Below the pieces are notes generated by a model, which searched no databases, was not told the origin of the DNA, and worked only from the letters and a program-made list of their open reading frames with translations. From NCBI GenBank assembly GCA_041392505.1, contig JAWKLX010000033.1, positions 1 to 64,000 of the forward strand: DNA of 64,000 nucleotides, given 5' to 3'. The stretch is from UBA6168 sp041392505 (lineage in GTDB: Bacteria > Bacteroidota > Bacteroidia > Chitinophagales > Saprospiraceae). Made by a program: the position numbers and the translations under genes. Positions 19,532 through 30,022 of the stretch are shown piece after piece (the stretch's first letter is position 1; the number at the start of each line of letters is the position of its first letter).

Positions 19532-21133
19532 ATGCGCCCACTTCAATCATCGATCAATACCAACAGCCAAAACTATAAAAACAACCACGCCGCAATGCTT
19601 CAACAGGTAGCCCAACTGGAAAAGGCTTTGGAGAAAAGCCGGTTTCAGGGAAAGGAAAATCAAATCGAACGGGCGAGACAGAGGGGCAAGTTGCTGGCAC
19701 GGGAGCGCATCGAACTACTACTGGATTTGGACAGCCCATTTTTGGAGTTGCTACCGTTGGCGGGGATGGAAAATAAAGGTGGATTTGGGGCTGGCGGGAC
19801 GAATGTTTCAGGGATCGGCCTGGTATCCGGGAAATTGTGCATGATTAATTCCAATGTTGGCACCCGCAAGGGCGGCTCGGTGGATGCAGCGACGTTGTTG
19901 AAGGGTTTGCGGATCGGGCAGATCACTCGGGAGTGTAAATTGCCCTCCATCAATTTGGTCGAAAGCGGTGGTGCCAACTTGCCAGATCAAGCTAAAATAT
20001 TTAATTACGGAGGGGAAAGTTTTCGGGAAATTACCCGCCGTTCCAAAATGGGCCTGCCGACCATTTCAGTGGTTTTTGGAAATGCAACCGCTGGCGGAGC
20101 GTATGTGCCGGGCATGTCCGATTTTGCAATTTTCCAAAAAAAAGCGGCCAAAGTGTTTTTGGCAGGCCCACCGCTGGTAAAAATGGCCACGAATGAGATA
20201 GCCACCGATGAAGAATTGGGTGGTGCAGAAATGCATAGCCGGGTGTCTGGCGTCAGTGATTATTTGGCGGAAGATGAAATGGATGCAATCCGCATCGCTC
20301 GGGAAATTATGGAATTTATTAAAGTGACCAAACCGCATTTAATTCCAGAAGGAAAAATAGCTGAACCACTTTTTAAGGCGGAAGAAATATTGGGGGTCGT
20401 ACCTGCCAATCCGAAAACACCATTCGATGTTAGGGAATTAATCATGCGGGTGGTGGATGGTTCCCTTTTTTCAGAATTTAAACCAGAATATGGAAATACC
20501 TTGGTGACAGGATGGACTAAAATCCATGGTTACCCAGTGGGCATTCTCGCTAACAATGGAGTAATCTTTTCAGAGTCGGCGAATAAAGGCGCACAATTTA
20601 TTCAATTGTCGAATCAAAATAATATACCGCTGATATTTATGCAAAATACGACTGGCTATATGGTCGGTAAAAAATATGAGGAAGGTGGGATTATAAAAAA
20701 TGGAGCTAAATTAATTAATGCGGTTTCCAATAGCGAAGTACCTTCTATCACTTTAATGATCGGTTCGTCGTATGGTGCAGGAAATTATGGTATGAACGGT
20801 CGTTCCTATGATCCGAATTTTTTATTTGCCTATCCTAATTCAAAAATTGGAGTCATGGGCTCGGAACAACTGGCAGGTGTCATGGAAATTGTTCAGCGTG
20901 CTTCCGCTAAATCAATGGGGAAAGTGTATGACGAAGAGCAGGGCGAATTATTAAAAGGAATGCTAATGGCTGAGGCTGAAAAAAAATCATCGGCGTGGTA
21001 TTCTACCTCAGAAATTTGGGACGATGGGATTATTGATCCAAGAGAAACCAGAAATTATTTAGGTTTTTCTTTGGCTGTTTTATATAATAAAAAAATAAAA
21101 GGGACACAAGCTTATGGTGTGTGGCGGCATTGA
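19532..21133 (+). CDS. liuB: Methylcrotonyl-CoA carboxylase, carboxyltransferase (beta) subunit
   Basis: A 533-residue acyl-CoA carboxylase carboxyltransferase. It transfers CO2 from biotin to the acyl-CoA. Two crotonase-like halves are visible: G-S-V-D-A-A-T-L-L-K-G-L and V-E-S-G-G-A-N-L-P with N-A-T-A-G-G-A-Y in the first, F-M-Q-N-T-T-G-Y-M-V-G and S-S-Y-G-A-G-N-Y-G-M in the second. The last motif and G-V-M-G-S-E-Q-L-A-G-V-M are typical of methylcrotonyl-CoA carboxylase, which acts in leucine breakdown. The frame is open upstream to 19448, but this would overlap the tmRNA terminator, so the ATG at 19532 is preferred. Next gene starts 66 bases later; the two and liuC form an operon. Geranyl-CoA or another acyl-CoA carboxylase is the alternative. 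Confidence 0.87.
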   Translation: MRPLQSSINTNSQNYKNNHAAMLQQVAQLEKALEKSRFQGKENQIERARQRGKLLARERIELLLDLDSPFLELLPLAGMENKGGFGAGGTNVSGIGLVSGKLCMINSNVGTRKGGSVDAATLLKGLRIGQITRECKLPSINLVESGGANLPDQAKIFNYGGESFREITRRSKMGLPTISVVFGNATAGGAYVPGMSDFAIFQKKAAKVFLAGPPLVKMATNEIATDEELGGAEMHSRVSGVSDYLAEDEMDAIRIAREIMEFIKVTKPHLIPEGKIAEPLFKAEEILGVVPANPKTPFDVRELIMRVVDGSLFSEFKPEYGNTLVTGWTKIHGYPVGILANNGVIFSESANKGAQFIQLSNQNNIPLIFMQNTTGYMVGKKYEEGGIIKNGAKLINAVSNSEVPSITLMIGSSYGAGNYGMNGRSYDPNFLFAYPNSKIGVMGSEQLAGVMEIVQRASAKSMGKVYDEEQGELLKGMLMAEAEKKSSAWYSTSEIWDDGIIDPRETRNYLGFSLAVLYNKKIKGTQAYGVWRH

Positions 21134-21199
21134 TAATGATGAATGAATGATTATTAATGAATAATAAATTAAATCGATAATTAGTTTCTGTAATTTTAA

Positions 21200-23174
21200 A
21201 TGATGAATCAAATTAATTCTATTTTAATTGCAAACCGTGGTGAAATTGCTTCCCGCATTATTCGGACTTGTCAAAAGATGGGCATTAAAAGTATTGCCAT
21301 TTATTCGGAAGCGGATCGTAATGCTGCTTATGTGCAACATGCGGACATGGCAGTATTTATTGGTGAAAGCACGCCTACTGTTTCTTATTTAAATCAAGAA
21401 AAGATAATAGAAGTAACAAAAGAAATGAAGGCTGATGCCATTCATCCTGGATATGGTTTTTTGGCTGAAAACGCTGAATTTGCAAAAAGGTGTAAAATTG
21501 AAAATATTATTTTTATTGGACCGACTTCGGAAGTTATTGATTTGATGGGTTCAAAATCAAATGCTAAATTATTAATGCAAAAAAATGGAGTTCCTGTCAT
21601 CCCTGGTTACCAAGGGGAGGATCAAAGTGAACAACGTTTACGGGAGGAGGTAATTAAAATGGGCTTTCCAGTTTTATTAAAAGCAACAGCTGGCGGCGGA
21701 GGGAAAGGGATGCGTATTGTGCAAAATGAAAAGGAATTAACAGAAGCAATAAAGAGTGCGAAGAGGGAATCAAATAATGCTTTTGGGGATGATAAATTAA
21801 TTGTTGAAAAATATATAACTAATGGACGACATATTGAATTTCAAATATTTGGTGACCAACACGGACATGTTGTCCACCTTCTGGAAAGGGAGTGTTCTAT
21901 CCAACGCAGGTTTCAAAAAATAATTGAGGAAAGCCCTTCGCCAATTATGGACGAAGAACTAAGAAATAAAATGGGGGCTGCGGCAATCAAAGCGGCCAAA
22001 GCTATTAATTACCAAAATGCCGGAACTGTAGAATTTATTTATGATGAGATTTCAAAGGAGTTTTATTTTTTAGAAATAAATACCCGTCTGCAAGTGGAAC
22101 ATCCCGTTACGGAAGAAATTACCGGGTTGGATTTGGTGCAAATGCAAATAGAAACTGCACAGGGCACTCCATTGGAGATATTGCAAGAAGATATAAAAGG
22201 AACTGGTTATGCAGTTGAAGTGCGTTTATATGCGGAGGATTCTGCAAATAATTTCCTGCCGATGACTGGAATCGTTGAACTATTTGAAGTGCCTGAAATA
22301 AATGGTTTGCGAGTGGAAACGGCTGTTCAAAGCGGTTCCGCAATATCCATTTATTATGATCCGATGATCGCTAAATTAATAGTTTGGGATAAAACAAGAC
22401 AGTCTGCTCATCGTAAAATGCAGGTGTGTGCTTCGCCAGTTAGTTTGTTTAGGTACGACAACTAATCAGGGTTTTTTATTAAAAATACTGGCAAACGAAA
22501 ATTTTAAAAACGGTATATACACCACACATTTTGTTAACGAAATTATCAATGATTTTAACGGTGTTCCTGATTTGAAGGCTACCGACCATTCGGCGATCGC
22601 AGCTACTTTATTTATTTGGCAAGAAAGAGAAAAAAATCGAACGCTTTTACGGTCTATGCCTTCCGGTTGGAGAAATAATTTTTATGAACATCAAAAAATT
22701 TTATACTCAATAGATAGTAAAGAGCTACTGGTTCAATATCGATTTAAACATCGCCAATTTGAGTTTATAATAAATGATGAAAATTATTCAGTAAGCTTAT
22801 CGGAAAAAAATAAGAATAACATAAGCATAGAAATTAATGGAATTGTTTACAGATATGCTATAGTGCAAAAAGAAAATAATATGTATTGCCACAACGAAGA
22901 ATTTGGAAATGTTCATTTATTGCTAAAAGAACGGTTTCCTAAAAAAGAAGTAGAAAAAGAAAAAGGTAATTATGAATCGCCCATGCCGTCAAATGTTGTG
23001 AAAGTATTAGTAAATAAAGGACAATTGATTTCAAAAGGAGAAGGGCTTGTGGTGCTTTCATCCATGAAGATGGAAAATACCATTTTTGCAAATGAAGATG
23101 GTGAAGTAGAAGAAATTCTGGTAGAAGAAGGAATGAACGTAGAGGCAGGACATCTGCTTTTAAAAATAAAGTAA
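21200..23174 (+). CDS. liuD: Methylcrotonyl-CoA carboxylase, biotin carboxylase/carrier (alpha) subunit (one frameshift)
   Basis: Biotin carboxylase domain: A-N-R-G-E-I-A-S-R-I at the N-terminus, G-G-G-G-K-G-M-R ATP-grasp loop near residue 170, E-R-E-C-S-I-Q-R-R and F-L-E-I-N-T-R-L-Q-V-E-H. After the break, a linker domain leads to the biotinyl domain with the S-S-M-K-M-E-N biotin-lysine motif about 35 residues from the end. The frame shifts by one at about 22421-22432, within a GTGTGTG run; the upstream reading H-R-K-M-Q and the downstream L-R-Q-L-V-C-L-G-T-T join as expected for this family. Complete length about 657. It works with the beta subunit just upstream. Confidence 0.88.
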
Positions 23175-23222
23175 TTATTTATAGTCGTAAGGATTATTAT
23201 TTAACGAGGCAAATAAAATAAA

Positions 23223-24041
23223 ATGAATTATTATTCGATCGAACAAATTAAGTCTATAAATAGTCAAACTTTTGCATTTATAGAAATCAAAGAGGAAGAT
23301 AAAGTTTTGACTATTACATTGGACCGGGCCAATAAAAAAAATGCACTTCACCCACAAATGGTCAATGAAATAGCTTATGCCATACATTACGCCCATTTTG
23401 AAAAAAACATTTGGGTAGTGGTTTTACAAGCAAAAGGAAATATATTTTGTGCGGGTGCGGATTTAAAAGCAATGGCGGGTTTTGTTGAAGAAAATAATTC
23501 GACAATTCCTCCTCCAAATGGCGACGTTTTAATTGGCGAGTTATTTAATAAAATATATAAACCGACTATTGCCAAGGTGACGGGCGATGTTTATGCAGGA
23601 GGGTTTTTCTTTTTGGCAGGAAGCAATATTGTGATAGCTCAAGATAATGTGAAATTTGGGTTGCCCGAAGTGAAAAGAGGGCTATTCCCATTTCAAGTCA
23701 TGGCCGCATTGTTAAAAATCATGCCTGCAAGAAAAGTTGTGGATTGGTGCATCCGGGGTTACAATTTGCAAGTAACAGATGCCGAGCGATATGGTTTGGT
23801 CACAGAGGTGGTATCGGCAGAAAATATTAATGCCCGGGTGGATTCAATAATTAATGAATTAAAAGAAAATAGTCCATCAGCAATAAGATTTGGTTTAGAA
23901 GCTTTTGATCAAATTCGACCGACAGAAGATGAGCATAAATATTTATATGACATGTTGATGAAAACCATTTCTACTAAAGATGGGCAAGAAGGGTTGCAAG
24001 CTTTTAGGGAGAAAAGAAAACCGAACTGGATTGGGGAATAA
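23223..24041 (+). CDS. liuC: Enoyl-CoA hydratase family protein, probable methylglutaconyl-CoA hydratase
   Basis: A 272-residue crotonase. The oxyanion-hole segments are F-C-A-G-A-D-L-K-A-M near residue 80 and G-D-V-Y-A-G-G-F-F-F near 120, followed by K-F-G-L-P-E-V-K-R-G-L-F-P. The product would hydrate 3-methylglutaconyl-CoA, the step after methylcrotonyl-CoA carboxylase in leucine degradation; the assignment rests on operon position 48 bases after liuD, because crotonases are hard to separate by sequence. Acetyl-CoA-forming HMG-CoA lyase and the dehydrogenase of the pathway are not in the window. Confidence 0.78.
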   Translation: MNYYSIEQIKSINSQTFAFIEIKEEDKVLTITLDRANKKNALHPQMVNEIAYAIHYAHFEKNIWVVVLQAKGNIFCAGADLKAMAGFVEENNSTIPPPNGDVLIGELFNKIYKPTIAKVTGDVYAGGFFFLAGSNIVIAQDNVKFGLPEVKRGLFPFQVMAALLKIMPARKVVDWCIRGYNLQVTDAERYGLVTEVVSAENINARVDSIINELKENSPSAIRFGLEAFDQIRPTEDEHKYLYDMLMKTISTKDGQEGLQAFREKRKPNWIGE

Positions 24042-24125
24042 ATTAAAAGAGCAATATTAATCCTCTTTTTTATTTTCCTTCTATTCGAGAATGTGATTTA
24101 TTTGCACCCAAAATATACCTTACCA

Positions 24126-25064
24126 ATGAGTCAATCCATTTTACAAACGACTTCCAATATTCTGATGGTTCGCCCCGCCAATTTCGGTTTTAACGAAGAA
24201 ACAGCGGACAGCAATGCATTTCAATCGAAAGACCAACATTTGGCAGCCAATGAAATAAAGCAAAAAGCCATTGAAGAATTCGATGCTTTTGTTGGTAAGC
24301 TACGAGCAAAAGGGGTAAATGTGATTGTCGTACAAGACACTTCAGAGCCTTTAAAACCCGACGCAGTTTTCCCTAATAATTGGATCACCTTCCATCAAAA
24401 CGGGACCATTATTACTTATCCAATGCTGTCAAAAAGCCGCCGTCTGGAAAGGCGGGACGACATTATTGATATGCTCATGGACGATTTTTATATTTCCAGA
24501 AAAGTAGAATTGGAATCGTACGAAGACGACGGGTTGATGTTGGAAGGCACTGGCAGTCTGATTTTAGATCGGCAACACCGCTTGGCTTATGCTTGTCTCA
24601 GCCCCCGTACATCCTTGGATCTGCTCAAGCGATTTTGTGAAATAGCTGACTTTGAGCCAGTTGCATTCCACGCAGTGGATGGCGACAACCAAGAAATTTA
24701 TCATACCAATGTGATGATGGCGTTGGGCGAAACATTTGTTGTCATTTGTTTGGAAACCGTAACAGATGCACAAGAATTGGCTGTTTTGCAGGAAAAATTT
24801 AACGCTACCAATAAAGAGATTATTGAAATTTCGCTGGATCAAATGATGCACTTTGCAGGGAATATGTTGCAAGTAAGGAATGAGGCAGGAGACACATTTT
24901 TGGTCATGTCCTCTCAAGCTTATAGTTCATTGAAGGAAAATCAAATTGCTCAAATTGAAAAACATACCCAAATTTTTCATGCTCCCATACCAGTGATTGA
25001 AAAGCACGGAGGGGGGAGTGTTCGCTGCATGATGGCAGAGGTTTTTTTACCGGACAAGAACTAA
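24126..25064 (+). CDS. ctlX: Citrulline utilization hydrolase-type protein (amidinotransferase fold)
   Basis: A 312-residue protein from the ATG at 24126 (an upstream in-frame ATG at 24093 adds unconserved residues). It has the penta-beta/alpha-propeller signature of arginine deiminase relatives: F-P-N-N-W near residue 80, E-G-T-G-S-L-I-L-D near 140, Y-H-T-N-V-M-M near 190 (catalytic His), and the C-terminal G-G-G-S-V-R-C-M-M-A-E-V-F with the nucleophilic Cys. CtlX-type proteins are thought to act on citrulline or related guanidino/ureido compounds. It is convergent with the Smr gene, and the two stops overlap by 4 bases. Confidence 0.85.
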   Translation: MSQSILQTTSNILMVRPANFGFNEETADSNAFQSKDQHLAANEIKQKAIEEFDAFVGKLRAKGVNVIVVQDTSEPLKPDAVFPNNWITFHQNGTIITYPMLSKSRRLERRDDIIDMLMDDFYISRKVELESYEDDGLMLEGTGSLILDRQHRLAYACLSPRTSLDLLKRFCEIADFEPVAFHAVDGDNQEIYHTNVMMALGETFVVICLETVTDAQELAVLQEKFNATNKEIIEISLDQMMHFAGNMLQVRNEAGDTFLVMSSQAYSSLKENQIAQIEKHTQIFHAPIPVIEKHGGGSVRCMMAEVFLPDKN

Positions 25065-26091
25065 AAAACTACCTCCGTGGCACCCCATCCATATTTTGGG
25101 TGAAATTCATTTTTAAAGGTCATGACATCTGGGTTGTTCATCAAACGGGTGGCAATTTCATCCCTGAGCTTTCCTTTCCCAACCCCATGAATCACAAAAA
25201 CGCTGGGCACCCCTAAGCGAATTGCCTGATTCAGGTAGGCTTCAAAAGCACTCAATTGAACGGCCAATATTTCAGAGTTGGTCATTTTTCGGCTTTCTTC
25301 CCGCAGTGCCTCAATGTGCAAATCAATTTCCCTGGAAAAATTGGCCATTTCATTGGTGCTGTGTGGGTCAAAAGATTTTAAGTTGTCGCTCTTATTCCAG
25401 ATTGGTTTTGCGTGCCTTTTGGTATAGGTCTGTAGATCTTCGACTTCCGGTTCTGCTTCAATAACGGGCTTCTCGAATAATCGGTAAAGGTGGGATGGCT
25501 TATTGATCAGTGGGGCAGTTCGCAGGGTATTAAAAAAAGATTTTGCCTTGATTTTCAGTGACTTAAATAGGTTTGCCAACCTTCCGTCGTGATCAATTTA
25601 TTTCCACATCAAATTCTGGCGCTTCATTGAGGTCGTCATAAAGCATCTCCCCCAGTTCAATGTAAGACGTTGCCGGAAGTTTGTCGCTCCAAGTTTCCGA
25701 ACGGTAATTGAGCCAAAATTTAATATTAAAAATGATAGCGTACTGGGTGTCGTTCAGTAAATAAATCACGTACTTTTCGGTCGATGCTCATTGTTCTCGA
25801 CGGCCAAAAACGCTAATTGGATGCCCATGCTTTTTAAGATGGCATACTGCGTTTCTATTTTTATGGCGGGTGGTTTTGGTGCAATTTTTTCTTTTTTCCC
25901 CTCCACAACTTTTGCTTTTACAGGGTTTTTGGCTACCTCCTCCGCCCTGATCAGGTCTTCTTCGGCAGCGGGGATTTCCATATCTTCCGCAGGCAAATAG
26001 ACGCTTACCATGCCTTTTTCAAGCCTGGCTTTTACGATTCCTTCATCGCCTGTGTGCAAAAACTTTACTTTGGTTATATGGCAAATAACAT
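25061..26091 (-). CDS. Smr/MutS2-type endonuclease-domain protein (DUF2027-like; frameshifted)
   Basis: The N-terminal part (to about 25775) has H-T-G-D-E-G-I-V-K-A-R-L-E, a short SH3-like barrel, and a Lys/Pro-rich linker. A middle part in another frame reads Y-V-I-Y-L-L-N-D-T-Q-Y-A-I-I-F-N..L-N-Y-R-S-E-T-W-S-D and ends at a stop near 25598. A third frame gives the C-terminal Smr domain with E-I-D-L-H-I-E near residue 85 of that part and V-F-V-I-H-G-V-G-K-G-K-L-R (H-G-x-G-x-G motif). This order is that of the Bacteroidota DUF2027/Smr proteins. Breaks are near 25775 and 25590. The start is uncertain: the ATG at 26089-26091 would need a further shift; a TTG at 26059 is in frame. Role in DNA or RNA handling is inferred from the Smr domain. 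Confidence 0.75.
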
Positions 26092-26259
26092 TGATATTTG
26101 TTTTGAAAATAGATAATTGGTTTTATTGGAGCGAGTGTTGGCTCGAAATTAGTAAAAAAGCATTCCGTCGTTATTCATTGATTATTTCTGTTTGATTTTA
26201 AAACATGAAGAAGGACTCATTTTAGAACTTCGATCTTGGTGAAATTATCTAACCGCTCC

Positions 26260-26896
26260 ATGAAAACTCGATGGCAAATGGCCCAATTTTTTGAGGCCTG
26301 GTGGTGGCGCAATTACCTGCGAAAACGTCCAGTTTCGGAATACTTGGAATGGAAAAGAAAATATTGGAAAACGTTCATTGATACAGGAAAAAATAGACGT
26401 TTACCAACCGATGAGATATTGGATGCGGGGTGCGGACCTGCTGAGTTTTTATGATGTTTTCCAAAAAATAAAGTGTTGTATTGACCCATTATTGGCATTT
26501 TATAGGGTAAATATCCCCCATTTTAAAGAAGAAAATTTTACCAATGTAGATTTTGAAAAAATAAAGTTAGAGCAGTTGGCAAAGCAAAATTGTTTTGATA
26601 TTATTTTTTGTTTAAATGCCATCAACCACGTTAAATATATCGATAAAAGTATTTGCAAAACCTCGGAATTGCATTAAAGAAAAAAGGGGCGCTTTTTATT
26701 ATCCATTGAGTATATAATTACAATTTTTGAAACACGTTTTCCAGTTAATGCCGGAGATATTTTACATCCTCATCAATTGAATTTAAAAGAGTATGAAATG
26801 TTATTAAAAAATAATGGCTTGAAGATTTCAAAAACCAGCCTATTAAAAAAAGGATTTATCTTCAACTATTATTTGCTAAAAGCAGTTAAGGAATAG
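26260..26896 (+). CDS. SAM-dependent methyltransferase (several frameshifts)
   Basis: A class I methyltransferase of about 210 residues. The SAM-binding motif I is I-L-D-A-G-C-G-P-A in the first frame. In a second frame C-I-D-P-L-L-A-F-Y and F-D-I-I-F-C-L-N-A-I-N-H-V follow (motifs II and IV), and in a third E-T-R-F-P-V-N-A-G-D-I-L-H-P-H-Q leads to the stop at 26894-26896. The frame changes near 26445, 26660 and 26705. The substrate is unknown. It lies immediately before queE in the same direction. Confidence 0.7.
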
Positions 26897-26939
26897 CTGT
26901 TTCAAAAAAATTAAAAGATCATTTTCAAATAATTTCCAC

Positions 26940-27559
26940 TTGTACAAATCAAAGAAATATATTATACCCTGCAAAGGGAAGGCGCACAAGCCGGACGGCC
27001 TGCTGTTTTTTGCCGGTTTACAGGTTGCAGCCTGTGGAGTGGGAGAGGAGGATCGGCACAAGGCCATTTGCCAATTTTGTGATACCGATTTTGGGGGATG
27101 GATGGTGAAAATGGCGGGAAATACAACGCTGCTTCCTTAACAGCTAAAGTGGCGGAAGTTTGGGGGATACTGGACTCGGGAAACCCTATGTAGTTTGCAC
27201 CGGCGAAGGCCTTTGTTGCAGCTGGATGAACCGCTTATTTCCGCTTTTCATGATGCCGGATTCGAGGTAGCTGTAGAAACGAACGGTACTTGTGAGCCGC
27301 CTATTGGTTTGGATTGGATATGTGTGAGCCCAAAGACTGGGACGGAATTGAAAATCACGTCCGGCGATGAACTTAAATTGGTTTTTCCTCAACCGGGTGC
27401 TGAGCCCCATCTCTTCGAACAGCTTCATTTTACCCATTTTTTCATTCAGCCAATGGATGGAGATAACACGCAAGCAAACACCAAAGCAGCAATTGATTTT
27501 TGTTTGAAAACCCGAAGTGGAGATTGAGTTTGCAGACTCATAGAATTGCTGAACCTTGA
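26940..27559 (+). CDS. queE: 7-carboxy-7-deazaguanine synthase (several frameshifts)
   Basis: QueE is a radical SAM enzyme that closes the deazapurine ring in queuosine synthesis. Reading across frames gives Q-I-K-E-I-Y-Y-T-L-Q..G-A-Q-A-G-R-P-A, then E-E-D-R-H-K-A-I-C-Q-F-C-D-T-D-F-W-G, the long-spaced cysteine motif of this family, followed by C-T-G-G-E-P-L-L-Q-L-D, V-A-V-E-T-N-G-T and W-I-C-V-S-P-K. The C-terminus reads H-F-F-I-Q-P-M-D-G and W-R-L-S-L-Q-T-H-R-I-A-E-P. At least four one-base shifts are needed (about 26975-27025, 27100, 27185, 27510). The first methionine is not clear; a TTG at 26940 was used. Confidence 0.83.
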
Positions 27560-27622
27560 ATCACAGGTGTCTACCTGGCTTAGTATTATAGCATAAGGCC
27601 TTTTTTTCAATCATTTAAACAC

Positions 27623-28202
27623 ATGGAATTAGATCAAAGCTTTTGGGAAGGTAAATACTTGAACGAGGAAACACCTTGGGACATTGGGGGTATTTCAGCG
27701 CCCATTAAAACGTATATTGATAAGCTAAGTGACAAAGGGAAAAAAATATTAATTCCAGGGGCAGGCACATGAGGCAGTTTATTTATCGGAGAATGGGTTT
27801 GAGCACGTATATGTTTGTGATTGGGCATCACATGCTTTTGATGAACTGAGAGAAAAATGTTCAGCATTTCCAGAATCCCAACTTTTAATCAACGATTTTT
27901 TTTCTCTTGAGGGAAAATATGATTTAATTATTGAGCAAACTTTTTTTTGTGCCATTGACCACTCACAAAGGAAAAATTATGTTTCTAAAACAGCCAGCTT
28001 ATTAAATGTTGGTGGAAAATTGATCGGTTTGTTTTTTGCTTCTGAATTTGACAAGCCAGGGCCGCCATTTAGTGGTACGAAAAGTAACTATCTTGAGCTA
28101 TTTGAACCTCTTTTTGATGTGTTAGAGATGTATATTGCTCCGAATTCCATTTTGCCAAGAAGGGGAAATGAGCTGTTCTTCCAAATGATCGTTCGAAAAT
28201 AA
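27623..28202 (+). CDS. Thiopurine/thiol S-methyltransferase family protein (one frameshift)
   Basis: About 192 residues of the TPMT family: F-W-E-G-K-Y at residue 7 followed by T-P-W-D-I-G-G-I-S-A-P, the motif I stretch I-L-I-P-G-A-G, then G-F-E-H-V-Y-V-C-D-W-A-S-H-A, D-L-I-I-E-Q-T-F-F-C-A-I and G-P-P-F-S. The break is at about 27771 where G-A-G-T-stop must become G-A-G then H-E-A-V-Y-L. Members methylate thiol, selenol or halide compounds; the natural substrate in Bacteroidota is not clear. Confidence 0.82.
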
Positions 28203-28547
28203 TGGAATTGGATTTTGTTTATTTTGAATTTAGTGTAATCTTAGAACTTTTAACATTTATTTTTGTGCAATATTAAAACTGAAAACTATATTTGCCGCTC
28301 GTTAATTTAAAACTTACCGATATAAAAGAGTAAAAAATGCAGCCCGCCATGCCAATTTGATCCCCAAATCTGTTTAATTAAATGGCAAAACTTACTGAAA
28401 TTTATTAATGGTCTATTTAGAAAAAAGGTGTAGTGCTCAAAACCGTATTGACTTGCTGTCTTGTCATTTCCAGCCTTTAAGGTTAGCGATGTAAGCCAGG
28501 AAGTAAAAAAAATTAATGTAGTGTACAGCGCACAATTTAAAAAGGTA
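28203..28547 (+). promoter_or_regulatory. Long leader of the M23 peptidase gene with promoter elements
   Basis: TTTG at 28262-28265 and TATATTTG at 28287-28294 form a -33/-7 pair with a 21-base spacer. This leaves an untranslated leader of about 250 bases before the ATG at 28548. No riboswitch or gene was recognised in the leader. Confidence 0.5.
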
Positions 28548-29885
28548 ATGAAAAAAGGCCCGTTTAACAACAAAAAGCAACTACTTGCTTACATAGGAGC
28601 TTTTATCGGAATGATAGCGACTCTGTTCCTGCCTACCAACGAAGAAGTCAAAACTGTAAAGTCCTCGTTTTTTGTTTTCGAATCTCCACAAACTGTTGAA
28701 CTTGGCGACTTTCCAGTGGCCGTTCCAACCGTTAAATATGGGTTTGTTATGGAAGCCTATAAAGTGATTGAATCGAAAGTTGAGAAAAATCAAACGCTTG
28801 GCAAATTGCTCTTCGATGCTGGGATAGACTATCCTTCGATAGAAAAATTGGTTGAAAATAGCAAAGGGGTTTTTAATGTGTCCAGTCAGTTTAGGGTGGA
28901 TAAGCCTTATATGCTACTTTTTGAAAAGGAAGGAAACAAGCCTGCTCATTTTATTTTTCAGCCAAATGTTTACGAGTATTTCGTGTTCGATTTGAAGGAA
29001 AATTTTAAGGTCGAAAAAGTTGAAAAACCGATCGAGATAAGAAGTAAAGAAGTTGTCGGAGAGATCAGCTCAAGCCTTTGGGTGACTTTGACCAAACAAG
29101 GTATCAGCTACGAAGCTGCTGCTAAAATGGAAGATGCCCTACAATGGAGTGTTGATTTTAGCCATACCCAAAAAGGGGATCAGTTTAAAATGATCTATGA
29201 CCAAAAATATATTGACGATGAGGAAGTTGGGGTGGGGCAGGTACATGCTGCATTTTATAGCAGGGAAGGCAAAGAATCCTACGCTATTTGGTATGAAGAT
29301 GATGAACATAAAGGGTTCTATGATATGGAGGGCAGACCGATTACCAGCAATTTTCTGAAGTCACCTGTTAAATATACCCGAATTTCTTCCCGTTTTAACA
29401 AAGCTCGATTTCATCCGATCTTAAAAAGGGTACGTCCCCATTTGGGAACTGATTATGCCGCCCCTTACGGAACGCCAATTTATGCAGTAGGAAATGGCGT
29501 TATCACTGAAGCTGGATTTACAAAAGGCAATGGCCGTTATATAAAAATTAAGCATGACAATGTCTACCAGACTCAATACCTACACATGCAAAAATTTGCA
29601 AGTGGCATGAAAAGAGGAACCCAGGTTGCTCAAGGTGAAGTCATCGGTTATGTTGGTAGCACGGGATTAGCTACCGGTCCTCATGTTTGTTTTAGGTTTT
29701 GGAAAAATGGCGTTCAGGTCAATCATTTGTCGGAAAATTTACCTGCGCCAAACCCGCTTCCCGAATCTGTGCTGCCATCCTTTTTTGCCGTCCGGGATGA
29801 GATGGTACGTAAGCTTGGAGAATTAAACTATGAAAGTGAAGAACTTGAACAAAGTCCTGAACCAACGCCAGAGAATGCTGACTAA
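28548..29885 (+). CDS. M23 family peptidoglycan metallopeptidase
   Basis: A 445-residue protein with one N-terminal membrane segment (residues 13-30) and a C-terminal LytM domain. The zinc ligands H-L-G-T-D in R-P-H-L-G-T-D-Y-A-A-P-Y-G-T-P lie near residue 300. The usual H-x-H is replaced by H-V-C in G-P-H-V-C-F-R-F-W-K, a variant I recall from other Bacteroidota members. An OapA/LysM-like region precedes the catalytic domain. It is probably a periplasmic cell-wall hydrolase or regulator. The last 20 residues are acidic and Pro-rich. A strong bidirectional terminator region follows. Confidence 0.88.
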   Translation: MKKGPFNNKKQLLAYIGAFIGMIATLFLPTNEEVKTVKSSFFVFESPQTVELGDFPVAVPTVKYGFVMEAYKVIESKVEKNQTLGKLLFDAGIDYPSIEKLVENSKGVFNVSSQFRVDKPYMLLFEKEGNKPAHFIFQPNVYEYFVFDLKENFKVEKVEKPIEIRSKEVVGEISSSLWVTLTKQGISYEAAAKMEDALQWSVDFSHTQKGDQFKMIYDQKYIDDEEVGVGQVHAAFYSREGKESYAIWYEDDEHKGFYDMEGRPITSNFLKSPVKYTRISSRFNKARFHPILKRVRPHLGTDYAAPYGTPIYAVGNGVITEAGFTKGNGRYIKIKHDNVYQTQYLHMQKFASGMKRGTQVAQGEVIGYVGSTGLATGPHVCFRFWKNGVQVNHLSENLPAPNPLPESVLPSFFAVRDEMVRKLGELNYESEELEQSPEPTPENAD

Positions 29886-29969
29886 TTTTTAATTTAAGCA
29901 GAAATTTCGTGTTTCAGGATCGTTATCTGACAAAACGAAAAACACTTTGAACAAACATTATTTTTTTTT

Positions 29970-30001
29970 AAGCCTGACTATCGATTTTGATTGTCAGGCT
30001 T
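29970..30001 (+). terminator. Terminator hairpin after the M23 gene
   Basis: Arms A-A-G-C-C-T-G-A-C (29970-29978) and complement (29993-30001) with a 14-base loop, flanked by a T9 run upstream and T/A-rich sequence downstream. Confidence 0.75.
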
Positions 30002-30022
30002 TTAATTTGTTTAAAAAGAACA

